Source: Sediminibacterium sp. (lineage in GTDB: Bacteria > Bacteroidota > Bacteroidia > B-17B0 > Aurantibacillaceae). From it: 56,913 nucleotides of DNA. Shown one piece after another: positions 43,127 through 52,226 of the stretch (its first letter is position 1; the number at the start of each line of letters is the position of its first letter). Location: positions 1 through 56,913 of the forward strand of contig JASGCO010000025.1 in assembly GCA_030054095.1 (NCBI GenBank), in the 5' to 3' direction. The translations under genes and the position numbers were made by a program. The notes below the pieces were generated by a model. The model was not told the origin of the DNA and did no database searches. It saw nothing but the letters and a program-made list of their open reading frames with translations.

Positions 43127-44095
43127 TTAATCATCAAATTTAGTTTCCGATACTTTCGGTAAGGCTTCAAAAAAACGTTCAGGGTCTTTAAATTCCTGAT
43201 ACTTAGCTTCCGGCAGATGCCATTCCGCCTGAGTTACCGATCGTTTTGCAATTTCAACCAATTCTACCGTAATATGAATAGCGGCATCAATTCCTTTCTT
43301 AATAAGGTTTATTCCCTTTTCTGCGTATTGGCTTTCATTGCTCTTTGGTTCAGGCTTACTGTTTTTTACACCCTCCGCTTTAGTACCCAATAATTGTTTT
43401 ATTTTTCCTTTCAGGGTTTGAGAAACGGAACTATTCAGTATGCTGTCATTTTTTACTTCCGTAACCAGCGTCCGCACTTCTGATCTTACGGGAAAGTTGA
43501 TTTCTGACGGCAAATTCAAAATGGCCATTTCGAGCAACGAACGTTTTATTAATAGTCCCTTTGCATCCAGCACCTCCTGTTTAACAGGATTTTCCTTGTA
43601 CAAATAATAATCGCATAGAAACCCCTTTATTTCCATGGAATCTTTTACGTGTTTTGAAGAACGGTAATTTTGTAATACCGTAAAAGTCTGATCAACCGTA
43701 TTTAATCCTTTACGGGTTGTTCCCTTTTCTTTCATATAGGTTTGATAGTCCTTGCATGAACCTGTGTATTTAAAGCTACCATCTATGTCCGTATAGTACA
43801 GTGTTACGCTGTCTTTTAACAGATCCACTATTATTCCAGCTTTAGCTGGTAAGAGGTTGGCTAAGCCCGAATAGGTTTGCTCTCTTTTTAAACGATGTTC
43901 AGAAAACAACCATGTTGTTTTTAGGCCTGCCAGTTTGCCATAAAGCCCTACTTCTTCCTTTTGTACAATTTCGCCTTCAAAATACGTCTTTATAGTATTT
44001 TCATTTCCTTTTTTGGAATCATTGCTGCATGCAAACAATAATAGGACTACCATTCCTGTTAATGCTGCCATTGATAAATGCTGTCTTATTTTCAT
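43127..44095 (-). CDS. Lipoprotein of unknown function
   Basis: The 322-residue protein begins with a lipoprotein signal (MVVLLLFACS, lipobox LFAC, Cys23). The mature chain alternates strands and loops (FEGEIVQKEEVGLYGKLAG, VTLYYTDIDGSFKYTGSCKD) up to about residue 200, then becomes helical with a Lys/Asn/Ser-rich linker. The N-terminal half recalls DUF4412-like heat-resistance or envelope proteins by pattern only, so I do not name a family. It is the first gene of the operon with the DinB-like and PhyH genes. It begins 72 bases after ilvE, whose terminator separates the units. Confidence 0.6.
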   Translation of the reverse strand: MKIRQHLSMAALTGMVVLLLFACSNDSKKGNENTIKTYFEGEIVQKEEVGLYGKLAGLKTTWLFSEHRLKREQTYSGLANLLPAKAGIIVDLLKDSVTLYYTDIDGSFKYTGSCKDYQTYMKEKGTTRKGLNTVDQTFTVLQNYRSSKHVKDSMEIKGFLCDYYLYKENPVKQEVLDAKGLLIKRSLLEMAILNLPSEINFPVRSEVRTLVTEVKNDSILNSSVSQTLKGKIKQLLGTKAEGVKNSKPEPKSNESQYAEKGINLIKKGIDAAIHITVELVEIAKRSVTQAEWHLPEAKYQEFKDPERFFEALPKVSETKFDD

Positions 44096-44114
44096 ATACC
44101 TGTTTCTTTAAACG

Positions 44115-44142
44115 ACAAAAGCGGTGTAAAAACCGCTTTTGT
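44115..44142 (-). terminator. Terminator after ilvE
   Basis: ACAAAAGCGGT (44115-44125) pairs with ACCGCTTTTGT (44132-44142), an 11-bp stem with a 6-base loop, on the minus strand 25 bases after the ilvE stop. The T-rich end of the stem itself supplies the U stretch, so strength is uncertain. Confidence 0.6.
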
Positions 44143-44166
44143 TCATTTTATTATCTACTCTGGCTC

Positions 44167-45231
44167 TTATACTGCCATCATCCACTTGAACTTATCTTCG
44201 GTTTTCCCTTTACGAATGTTTCGTAAGTGTTCATCTACTTTAGGTGAAAATTTACGGTCTTCTAACGCCGGCAACTGATAATCAATTCCTTCGTATCCTA
44301 TTGCTGTAATATGGGCAATAGTGGCCGCCGTTCCACAACCAAAAGCTTCTTTAAGCGTTCCGTTTTTATGCGCTTCTACAATTTCCTTAATACTGATTTT
44401 GCGCTCTTCCACTTTATATCCCCAATCGCGGGCCAATGAGAGAACACTGTCTCTGGTAATACCGCTTAATATGGTATCGCTTAGTGCCGGTGTAATAACG
44501 GTATCGCCAATCACAAACATCAGGTTCATGGTTCCGCTTTCTTCAACGTACTGATGGGTTTCGCTGTCTGTCCAGATTACCTGCTGATATCCTTTGGCTT
44601 GTGCCAAACGGGTTGGATACAGACTTCGCCCATAATTACCGGCTGCTTTTACAAAGCCTACTCCACCTTTTACCGCGCGGATATACGTTTGCTCTACCAG
44701 AACTTTTATGGGTTCGCTGTAGTATTTACCGGCAGGACAGGTAATGATTACAAACTTGTAAGTATCACTGGGACGTACGCCTATGGCTTCATCTGTAGCT
44801 ATTAAAAACGGACGGATGTATAAACTTCCGGTTTCACTGCTTGGCACCCAGGCCGAATCGAGGCGAATCAATTCCATGAGTCCACCCATAAAAATCTCCT
44901 CTGGTACCTCAGGCATTGCCATACGCAACGCTGATTTATTAAGGCGTTTAAAATTTTCCAATGGTCTGAACAACGATACCTGTCCATTCTCATTTTTATA
45001 CGCTTTCATCCCTTCAAATATGGCCTGACCATAGTGCAACGCACTCATGGCATAACTCATCGGGATATCACGGTACGGGGTTATATATGGCGTTTGCCAT
45101 TTCCCATCTTTGTATTCGGCAACCAACATGTGGTCGCTAAAACATTTTCCGAAGGGTACATTATTTACATCATACTCTTCTACTCTGCTCTTTGCAATCT
45201 TATCTATTGAGATATCAATCGTTCCAGTCAT
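44167..45231 (-). CDS. ilvE: Branched-chain amino acid aminotransferase
   Basis: The 354-residue enzyme is a fold-type IV PLP transaminase. It matches the BCAT group II (about 350 residues): SDHMLVAEYKDGKW, GQAIFEGMKAYKN, the PLP lysine in GFVKAAGNYG, EESGTMNLMFVI and EAFGCGTAATIAHI. It exchanges the amino group of leucine, isoleucine or valine with 2-oxoglutarate. The gene is monocistronic with its own terminator downstream. Regulation was not seen; there is no leader peptide. Confidence 0.95.
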   Translation of the reverse strand: MTGTIDISIDKIAKSRVEEYDVNNVPFGKCFSDHMLVAEYKDGKWQTPYITPYRDIPMSYAMSALHYGQAIFEGMKAYKNENGQVSLFRPLENFKRLNKSALRMAMPEVPEEIFMGGLMELIRLDSAWVPSSETGSLYIRPFLIATDEAIGVRPSDTYKFVIITCPAGKYYSEPIKVLVEQTYIRAVKGGVGFVKAAGNYGRSLYPTRLAQAKGYQQVIWTDSETHQYVEESGTMNLMFVIGDTVITPALSDTILSGITRDSVLSLARDWGYKVEERKISIKEIVEAHKNGTLKEAFGCGTAATIAHITAIGYEGIDYQLPALEDRKFSPKVDEHLRNIRKGKTEDKFKWMMAV

Positions 45232-45384
45232 TACTAAAATCTAATGCTCCAAATTGGGACATTTTTTTAATATACACAAGTTTTTTGGGCTAATTTATTT
45301 GATTAACCCCAGTGCAATACATCAGAATAATTGGAAACAATTGTTAGACCCATTTATTCTATAAACATCCTCTTTTTAGATCCA

Positions 45385-46710
45385 TCAGAGTTTATCAACC
45401 TGAAATCCGGTGTATTTTTCATTAGGATCGTAGGAACATGCATTAACGGTAATATCATCATCGCTGCAATTGTTCACCAGATTAGACAGAACTTCAGGAT
45501 TATTCACATACGTATTTCCTGTTTTATTACGACTTCTCAGTTTACTTTCAAAAGCCGTCAAATCCATATCCTCAATATCCTCTCCGCCGTTAAACTGTTG
45601 AAATGTTTTAGGTTTAATATAGGATTCAAGCCATGCTTCAAATGTTTTGTTATTTTCCAGTTTAGTCAATGACGTTTTTTGGGGACCGGTCAAGTTACTG
45701 TATGTTTTTGCACCGCTTTCTAAATCGGTTAGTATTTTAATCTGGAGTGATGTTTTGGTGATAGAAGACTCGTTCAAAATTTTAGAGATCATGGTTTTAT
45801 TTGACCATAATTCTAATGTTGTACTTATTTTTATTAAATCGCGGATCGTTCCCTGATCTATGACCGGATTTTTATTGAGGTACTTCGAAATATCACCAAG
45901 CGTAGCGCCTCTGGGGGCCGGGCGCGTTATTATTTTCCCATACGGGACTTTGAAAAATTTTTTCCTGCCTCTGGTATCCCGTTTTAAAGCACCATGTCCG
46001 CTAAACGTGCGCTGTTTACGTGGCACGGCAGTTGTTCCCGGCGTTTTCCGGGCAGTAACTTTAGTACGGGCTAATTGCGCCGTAGTTTCCGTATCTATTT
46101 GTTTCACCGTAGTACTTACCTTGCGCTGAACAGCATCTTTTCCCTGAATCAGGGCTTTCTGTCCCATAACATCCGCTTCACTTTCCAGATGCTTATCGTC
46201 GTTAACGGGTACTTTATCTTTAAGCTGAGTGGTCGGTTTTACCCGCCCTTGTTTCTGCTGTATCACGTGCCAGGCTTCGTGCGGTAAATGCTTTTCCTGC
46301 CCGGGTGCTACGTGAATCTGGTTGCCTTGTGCAAACGCGTGCGCGTTTAACTGAGCCGGTGCCTGGGAGTTATAATGTACTTTAACATCGCTTAAATCTA
46401 TTCCGGAAAGGTGTTCCGCGCCATTCTTTAACTGATCTGGCAATCCGGTAGTGTTTACTTTACGTTGTAAGGGCTCCTCATCAGCACTTTTAAACTGACC
46501 GATTCCCTGATGACTTTGCAAATAACGATCTGCCATTAGTTGATAAGCCGTATTCTTAGTTGACACATAATGTAAGGGTGATGAGCGTTCCTCACTTTTG
46601 CCGGTGTTTAAATCACTTTTTTTCAATTGACGGATAGTGTCTATTCTTCTGGTTGGCATATCCGTTTCTTTTCCATCAGAAGTATTTTTTTTAATCAGTT
46701 GTTTTCTCAT
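45385..46710 (-). CDS. eCIS core (DUF4157) domain protein, possible toxin or effector
   Basis: Residues about 88-160 of this 441-residue protein form the DUF4157/eCIS core domain: SGIDLSDVKVHYNSQAPAQL, GNQIHVAPGQEKHLPHEAWH and VIQQKQGRVKP. HEAWH (144-148) is a complete HExxH zinc motif, and the following LESEADVMG gives an acidic third ligand (about 176-180). Such domains occur in proteins delivered by or next to extracellular contractile injection systems, and in polymorphic toxins. The rest (about 235-441) is different. It opens FSGHGALKRDTRGRKKFFKVPYGKII and ends with two cysteines (NNCSDDDITVNACSY); the SGHG..VP.G..I order is reminiscent of the putative adhesin Stv group, but weakly. There is no signal peptide. 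No eCIS structural gene is nearby. Confidence 0.75.
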   Translation of the reverse strand: MRKQLIKKNTSDGKETDMPTRRIDTIRQLKKSDLNTGKSEERSSPLHYVSTKNTAYQLMADRYLQSHQGIGQFKSADEEPLQRKVNTTGLPDQLKNGAEHLSGIDLSDVKVHYNSQAPAQLNAHAFAQGNQIHVAPGQEKHLPHEAWHVIQQKQGRVKPTTQLKDKVPVNDDKHLESEADVMGQKALIQGKDAVQRKVSTTVKQIDTETTAQLARTKVTARKTPGTTAVPRKQRTFSGHGALKRDTRGRKKFFKVPYGKIITRPAPRGATLGDISKYLNKNPVIDQGTIRDLIKISTTLELWSNKTMISKILNESSITKTSLQIKILTDLESGAKTYSNLTGPQKTSLTKLENNKTFEAWLESYIKPKTFQQFNGGEDIEDMDLTAFESKLRSRNKTGNTYVNNPEVLSNLVNNCSDDDITVNACSYDPNEKYTGFQVDKL

Positions 46711-46851
46711 AAATGCTACCCGGCAATTGTTTTTGGTTTAAAAAGAGAACAGGTATAATGCCTCTGTTTTAAAATTAAAAAAAGGCGTGAAAATTTCCAA
46801 CACTTGTTAACAGATTTGACAAAAGGCCTCTATTATCTGTATCTTTAAACT

Positions 46852-47400
46852 ATGAACGAATTGGAGAACCGGGTAATTAAAAAAGCTACTTTCGACCCCG
46901 CGGTTAAAACCTATATCTTTTTTGTGGTTTTGTTTTACATGATTATTACAGTGGTGGGGATTGTATTGATTCCGTTCTGGGTTTTGGGTCTGGGACAATG
47001 GCTAAGTTCTAAATTTTACAATACCCTGTCTTGTGAATTATCTGAAAAACATTTAAAATTCGGCGCCGGACTTTTGTTTCAGGTGGAAAAAACCATTCCA
47101 CTCGAAAACATACAGGATCTATCGTTTATAGGCGGTCCCGTATTGCGGGCTTTTGGGTTAACCATTTTAAAACTAGAAACCGCGGGTGGCGGAGCGCATA
47201 ACCAGCAAAACCTGATGAAGATTATCGGGATGGATGACGCGCATGAATTTAAACATCTTATTCTGGAGCAACGCGAAAAACTGAAACACCAGTTTGCGGG
47301 AACCACTTCTAACGCCGTGGGTTCTGAATTAACCGTTTTGCAGGACATTAAAGCGGAACTAAGCGCTATTAAAGAACTTTTACAGCAACAAAAATTGTAA
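46852..47400 (+). CDS. Bacterial PH-domain (YdbS-like) membrane protein
   Basis: The 182-residue protein begins with a soluble charged segment and two adjacent hydrophobic helices (about 24-60, YIFFVVLFYMIITVVGIVLIPFWVLGLGQWL). A bPH2 domain follows (about 62-140, YNTLSCELSEKHLKFGAGLLFQVEKTIPLENIQDLSFIGG). The last 40 residues form a coiled-coil tail (LTVLQDIKAELSAIKELLQQQ). The family resembles YdbS/YdbT of Bacillus; roles in membrane stress are reported for the group. It is 6 bases before dnaE and on the same strand. A TATCTTTA box 4 bases before the ATG could act as -7 box (TTTG at 46815, spacing 21). Confidence 0.8.
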   Translation: MNELENRVIKKATFDPAVKTYIFFVVLFYMIITVVGIVLIPFWVLGLGQWLSSKFYNTLSCELSEKHLKFGAGLLFQVEKTIPLENIQDLSFIGGPVLRAFGLTILKLETAGGGAHNQQNLMKIIGMDDAHEFKHLILEQREKLKHQFAGTTSNAVGSELTVLQDIKAELSAIKELLQQQKL

Positions 47401-47406
47401 CGTACT

Positions 47407-50400
47407 ATGGTGAACTTTCTCATATTTGATACCGAAACCACTGGTTTACCCAAGAACTATAACGCGCCTATCAGCGATAGCGATAACTGGCCCCGTATGG
47501 TACAGGTGGCCTGGCAGTTACACGATGCTACCGGTAAATTACTACATCACGATTCCATTATTATAAAACCGGAAGGGTACACCATCCCTTACAACGCTGT
47601 TCAGATACATGGCATTTCGACAGAACGCGCCATGGCTGATGGCCGGGATCTGAAAACGGTTCTTCAGGAATTTGCCGCTATTCTGGAGCAAACCCGCTAC
47701 TTATGCGGTCATAACATTGAGTTTGACATCAACATTATTGGTGCTGAATTTTTACGCTGCGGTTTACCCAATTATTTTGAACAGAAACCGGTCATTGATA
47801 CCAAAAACGATCAAACCACTAACTTTTGCGCCATTCCCGGCGGTAAAGGCGGAAAGTTTAAATGGCCAACCCTTACTGAACTTTACACCAAACTCTTTAA
47901 CAATTCGTTTGAAGAAGCCCATAATGCCGCTTTTGACGTACAGGCAACGTCCAGAGTATTCTTCGAAATTGTAAAACGAGGGATTACCAGAGTCAGCGAA
48001 TTATCTCCGGCAGACCTTGAGGTAATCAACTATCAGGATGTGGATCTGAGCGCCTTACTGGAACACGAAAAGCAGTTAAAAGCGCAAAAGCAAAAAGCAA
48101 AAACCGACGATCAGGGCGAAAACGGCACACCGACTGTTGACCTGAGTCAGGTTGTTTATACGAGTTTGCACAACCACACGCAGTTTTCGGTATTGCAATC
48201 GGTTAGCGAAATTGCGGATCTGGTGAAAAAAGCCGTTGAGTACAATATGGGCGGCATTGCCATTACCGATCATGGGAATATGTACGGCGCGTTTCAGTTC
48301 TGGCAGGCAGTAGATAAACAAAATAAAGGCATTAAAGCAACCAACGAAGCCATTGATAAAGGTGAGAAACCCGGCCCGAAGAAAAACGAACTCAAATGTA
48401 TTATTGGCTGTGAATTATATGTAACCACGGACCGTAAAGACCGCACCAAACAAAATAATGGTTATGCGGTACCTTTTATCGCCAAAAATAAAAACGGATA
48501 CGAAAACCTTTGTAAACTCAGTTCTCTTGGCTTTCTGGAGGGAATGTACTACGTACCGCGTATTGATAAAGAGTTATTATTACAGTATAAAAAAGATCTG
48601 ATTTGTTTTACGGGATCCTTACAGGGTGAAATTCCAGGTTTGATTTTAAATGTGGGCGAAAAGCAGGCAGAGGAAGCGTTTTTGTGGTACAAAGAACAAT
48701 TTGGTGAGGATTTCTATGTGGAACTGAATCGCCACAATTTACCGGAAGAAGATCACGTAAATGAGGTGTTACTGGGCTTTGCCAAAAAGTATAACGTTAA
48801 GTATTTTGCTGCCAACAGCAATTACTACCTTGATAAAAAAGCCAGTGAGGCGCACGATATTTTATTATGTGTTAAAGACGGGGAATTAAAAGAAACACCT
48901 ATCGGTAAAGGCCGTGGCTTCCGTTTTGGAATGCCTAACAGCGAATTCTACTTTAAGTCAACGGCCGACATGGTAAAGAGTTTTGCCGATTTACCAGAGG
49001 CCATTGCCTGTACCGAAGAAATTACGGCCAAAATAGAATCGTTTAAACTGGGTCGGGATGTATTACTTCCTAAATTTCAGATTCCCGATGCGTTTAAAGA
49101 TCCGCGGGATGAAGATCCGAATGACGAAGGAAAAGGCAAACGGGGCGAAAATGCGTATTTAAAATACCTGACCTACGAAGGGGCTAAAAAACGGTACAAA
49201 GAAATTACACCCGACATACAGGAGCGACTGGATTTTGAACTGGCCACCATGGAGCGTATGGGGTTTCCGGGTTACTTTTTAATTGTATCAGATTTTACGA
49301 CTAAAGCCCGCGAAATGGGCGTTAGTGTAGGTCCCGGACGTGGTAGCGCGGCGGGTAGCGCGGTGGCGTATTGTTTGGGCATTACGAACGTGGATCCGAT
49401 ACAGTACGATCTCCTCTTTGAGCGTTTCCTGAATCCGGACCGTATCAGTATGCCCGATATTGATATTGACTTTGATGACGAAGGCCGCGATAAAGTAATT
49501 GATTATGTGATTAACAAATATGGTTTTAATCAGGTAGCACAAATTATTACCTATGGTACTATGGGTGGGAAAAGCGCGATTCGTGATACGGCGAGGGTTC
49601 TCAATTTACCCCTGCCCGATGCCGATCGTTTGGCGAAATCGTTCCCCGAAAGTCTGGAAGCGGATTTAAAAAGTCTGTTGAAACCGGGTGGGATTGATGA
49701 AAAGTATTTAGAAAAGATTAAAGACCGCCGTGAGTTTGTAGAACAAAGTCATAATTTCAGAAAATTAAGTGAGGGCAATACCCCGGAAGCGGTGGTATTA
49801 AAACAAGCCTACGAGCTGGAAGGCTGCGTGCGCAATACAGGTGTGCATGCCTGCGGGGTGATTATTACACCCGATGAACTCACCAAGTTTGTGCCGGTAA
49901 CCAAAGCCAAAGACAGTAATATGTTGTTAACCCAGTTTGACAACTCGGTGGCCGAAAGCGCCGGTTTACTGAAAATGGACTTTTTGGGATTACGTACCTT
50001 AACGATTATTAAAGACGCGTTAAAGTTTGTGGAGGAGCGGCATGGTATTACCATTGATATTGATGCCATTGACCTGAATGATCAGAAAACACTGGAACTG
50101 TTTCAGCGCGGGGAAACCAACGGGGTGTTCCAGTTTGAAAGTCCGGGTATGCAAAAGTACCTGAAGGAACTGAAACCCGATTCGCTGACGGATTTAATTG
50201 CCATGAACGCTTTGTATCGTCCGGGACCATTGGCGTACATTCCGAACTACATTAACCGTAAACACGGGCGTGAACCCATTACCTACGATTTGGAAGGAAT
50301 GGATGAGTTCCTGAAAGAAACTTACGGGATTACGGTTTATCAGGAGCAGGTAATGCGGCTATCGCAAAAGCTGGCCAACTTTACCAAAGGTGATGCTGAT

Positions 50401-51783
50401 ACCCTGCGTAAAGCGATGGGGAAAAAGCAGAAGGATGTACTGGATAAAATGAAGAGCAAGTACCTGGATGGTTGTAAAGCCAACGGACACGATACTACCG
50501 TGGCCGAAAAGGTATGGAAAGACTGGGAAGCCTTTGCGAGTTACGCTTTCAACAAATCGCACTCTACCTGTTACGCGTATCTGGCGTTTCAAACAGGTTA
50601 CATTAAAGCCAACTACCCGAGCGAGTTTATGGCCTCGGTGCTGAACCACAGTGGCAATATTGAGAAGATTACCTTCTTTATGGAAGAGTGTAAGCGCATG
50701 GGCATTAACGTAATGGGACCTGATGTAAACGAAGGGTTCGGCAAATTCAGTGTTATGCCCAACGGCGATATCCGTTTTGGAATGGCCAGCATAAAAGGTG
50801 TGGGTGAAAATGTGGTAAATACTATTGTAGAAGCGCGGAACAAGGATGGAAAATTCAAATCTATTTTTGATCTGGCGGCGCGGCTGGATAGTAAAACCAT
50901 GAACAAAAAAACTATTGAGGGACTGGCTTTGGCCGGGGCTTTGGATAGTTTTCCGGAGATTAACCGGGCCATGTTTTTTGTTCCGGAACCGGATGGTACC
51001 ACGCTTACAGATAAACTCATCAAATACACCAATCAGAAAAATTTAGGAGGCGATACCTCACAAGCCAGTTTGTTTGGTGGGGAAGATGAAATAGAAGTGA
51101 CAGAGCCTACTCTACCAAAAACGGAGTCATGGGGCCCCTTAGAACAACTGGCAAGGGAAAAAGAAGTGGTGGGCTTTTTTATCAGCGGGCATCCTTTGGA
51201 TCCTTACAAGTTGATATTACAACACCGCTGTAACATCACCTGTCAGGATATTAAAAACAGTCTGGAGCCCTTTAAAAATAAGGAGGTATTTTTTGGCGGG
51301 ATTGTATCGGCTATTGAACACCGTACGTCTAAAACGGGCAATTCGTTTGGGAAACTGGTGATAGAAGATTACAGCGGCACTACGGATATTATGTTATTTG
51401 GCAAGGATTATGTGAGCTTTAATAATTTTATGGTGCAAAATCTGTTTGTGTTTATCCGCGCTCGGGTACAGGAACGGTTTAATCAGCCGGGCATACTGGA
51501 ATTAAAGATTACTAAAATTGAATTGCTGGAAGAGGTAAAAGAAAACGCGTTCAGCAATTTAAAACTGATGGTAAAAGCCGAAGCCCTGAACAATCAACTG
51601 ATTGATATGCTGGAGGAATTGTTTTTAAAACACAATGGTAAAAGTCATCTGGAATTTTATGTGGAAGATCCGGCAGAGAATTTACAGGTAAAGTTATTCA
51701 GCAAAAAAAACAAAGTGGCTATTAATACGGAGTTTTTAAATGAAATTGATAAAATGGTGGATGTGAGTTATGAGTTGAATTGA
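47407..51783 (+). CDS. dnaE: DNA polymerase III alpha subunit with N-terminal DEDDh exonuclease
   Basis: The 1,458-residue protein fuses a DnaQ-like 3'-5' exonuclease (residues 1-195: FLIFDTETTGLP for Exo I, CGHNIEFDINI for Exo II, EAHNAAFDVQATSRVF for Exo III) to DnaE. The PHP domain starts at LHNHTQFSVLQSVSEI (about 255) with AITDHGNMYGAF. The polymerase active site is MPDIDIDFDDEGRD (near 685), preceded by GPGRGSAAGSAVAYCLGI. The end carries an OB domain (FFGGIVSAIEHRTSKTGNSFGKLVIEDYSGT). It is the chromosomal replicase; the exonuclease fusion makes proofreading part of the same chain, as known in many Bacteroidota. It follows the PH-domain gene by 6 bases. Confidence 0.97.
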   Translation: MVNFLIFDTETTGLPKNYNAPISDSDNWPRMVQVAWQLHDATGKLLHHDSIIIKPEGYTIPYNAVQIHGISTERAMADGRDLKTVLQEFAAILEQTRYLCGHNIEFDINIIGAEFLRCGLPNYFEQKPVIDTKNDQTTNFCAIPGGKGGKFKWPTLTELYTKLFNNSFEEAHNAAFDVQATSRVFFEIVKRGITRVSELSPADLEVINYQDVDLSALLEHEKQLKAQKQKAKTDDQGENGTPTVDLSQVVYTSLHNHTQFSVLQSVSEIADLVKKAVEYNMGGIAITDHGNMYGAFQFWQAVDKQNKGIKATNEAIDKGEKPGPKKNELKCIIGCELYVTTDRKDRTKQNNGYAVPFIAKNKNGYENLCKLSSLGFLEGMYYVPRIDKELLLQYKKDLICFTGSLQGEIPGLILNVGEKQAEEAFLWYKEQFGEDFYVELNRHNLPEEDHVNEVLLGFAKKYNVKYFAANSNYYLDKKASEAHDILLCVKDGELKETPIGKGRGFRFGMPNSEFYFKSTADMVKSFADLPEAIACTEEITAKIESFKLGRDVLLPKFQIPDAFKDPRDEDPNDEGKGKRGENAYLKYLTYEGAKKRYKEITPDIQERLDFELATMERMGFPGYFLIVSDFTTKAREMGVSVGPGRGSAAGSAVAYCLGITNVDPIQYDLLFERFLNPDRISMPDIDIDFDDEGRDKVIDYVINKYGFNQVAQIITYGTMGGKSAIRDTARVLNLPLPDADRLAKSFPESLEADLKSLLKPGGIDEKYLEKIKDRREFVEQSHNFRKLSEGNTPEAVVLKQAYELEGCVRNTGVHACGVIITPDELTKFVPVTKAKDSNMLLTQFDNSVAESAGLLKMDFLGLRTLTIIKDALKFVEERHGITIDIDAIDLNDQKTLELFQRGETNGVFQFESPGMQKYLKELKPDSLTDLIAMNALYRPGPLAYIPNYINRKHGREPITYDLEGMDEFLKETYGITVYQEQVMRLSQKLANFTKGDADTLRKAMGKKQKDVLDKMKSKYLDGCKANGHDTTVAEKVWKDWEAFASYAFNKSHSTCYAYLAFQTGYIKANYPSEFMASVLNHSGNIEKITFFMEECKRMGINVMGPDVNEGFGKFSVMPNGDIRFGMASIKGVGENVVNTIVEARNKDGKFKSIFDLAARLDSKTMNKKTIEGLALAGALDSFPEINRAMFFVPEPDGTTLTDKLIKYTNQKNLGGDTSQASLFGGEDEIEVTEPTLPKTESWGPLEQLAREKEVVGFFISGHPLDPYKLILQHRCNITCQDIKNSLEPFKNKEVFFGGIVSAIEHRTSKTGNSFGKLVIEDYSGTTDIMLFGKDYVSFNNFMVQNLFVFIRARVQERFNQPGILELKITKIELLEEVKENAFSNLKLMVKAEALNNQLIDMLEELFLKHNGKSHLEFYVEDPAENLQVKLFSKKNKVAINTEFLNEIDKMVDVSYELN

Positions 51784-51844
51784 TTCTTGCAACGTTCAAA
51801 TAAGATTGTTCCTTTTATTATCCTTCACCTCTATTTGTAGTTCT

Positions 51845-51990
51845 GGCCGAACGATTGCAGCGGCAGCCTTGCGCGGCACTTTGCCTGATTTTGCGTGAGC
51901 GAGGCGGCGACTTTATGAAGCCACCGGAGCCACTGCAAAATGGGCAAAGAGCAAGCAAGCTATAGCGGAAAGCGTGGTTTTGGCGGGGCA
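51845..51990 (+). repeat. GC-rich dispersed element, copy D
   Basis: This is the diverged member of the family. The 5' box is GATTGCAGCGGCAGCC (51853-51868) and the 3' box CTATAGCGGAAAGC (51960-51973). The stem CTTTGCCTGATTTTGC (51879-51894) / GCAAAATGGGCAAAG (51935-51949) differs in sequence from copies A and B but still pairs. The core GCGAGGCGGCG and GAGCCAC are kept. Confidence 0.7.
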
Positions 51991-52073
51991 ATAGCGGGTG
52001 GCAAAAACGGCCCCTTTTTAATTTTATGGAAGGGTTGTGGAAATGGTGATTTCAGGATGTTTTTATCTCGTAT

Positions 52074-52100
52074 CTCGCAAAGGCGCTAAGATCGCAAAGG
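52074..52100 (+). repeat. Short tandem motif CGCAAAGG / CGCTAAGAT / CGCAAAGG
   Basis: Three imperfect units of about 9 bases are found in AT-rich spacer DNA. Similar CGCAAAGGCGCAAAG runs are, to my recollection, common in intergenic DNA of Bacteroidota; I could not check this. Confidence 0.5.
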
Positions 52101-52178
52101 GTTTTACTTGATGGGATTGGAGTACAACGTGAAAATATCTGACTCGAAGTGTTTTATAATTCTGAGGTTGTACTCAAC

Positions 52179-52209
52179 AAAAAAGCCGGATCTGATGAGA
52201 CCCGGCTTT
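52179..52209 (-). terminator. Terminator after metK
   Basis: On the minus strand AAAGCCGG-GTCT pairs with AGAT-CCGGCTTT, a 12-bp stem with one mismatch and a 4-base loop, followed by TTTTTT. It starts 17 bases after the metK stop. Confidence 0.9.
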
Positions 52210-52226
52210 GGATAGTGCTATTTATT

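Larger units (their letters stand above)
51784..52226. other. 443-base intergenic region with element D and a short tandem motif
   Basis: This region lies between convergent dnaE and metK. It contains GC-rich element D, then AT-rich DNA with the CGCAAAGG tandem at 52074-52100, then the metK terminator. No gene was recognised. Confidence 0.7.
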
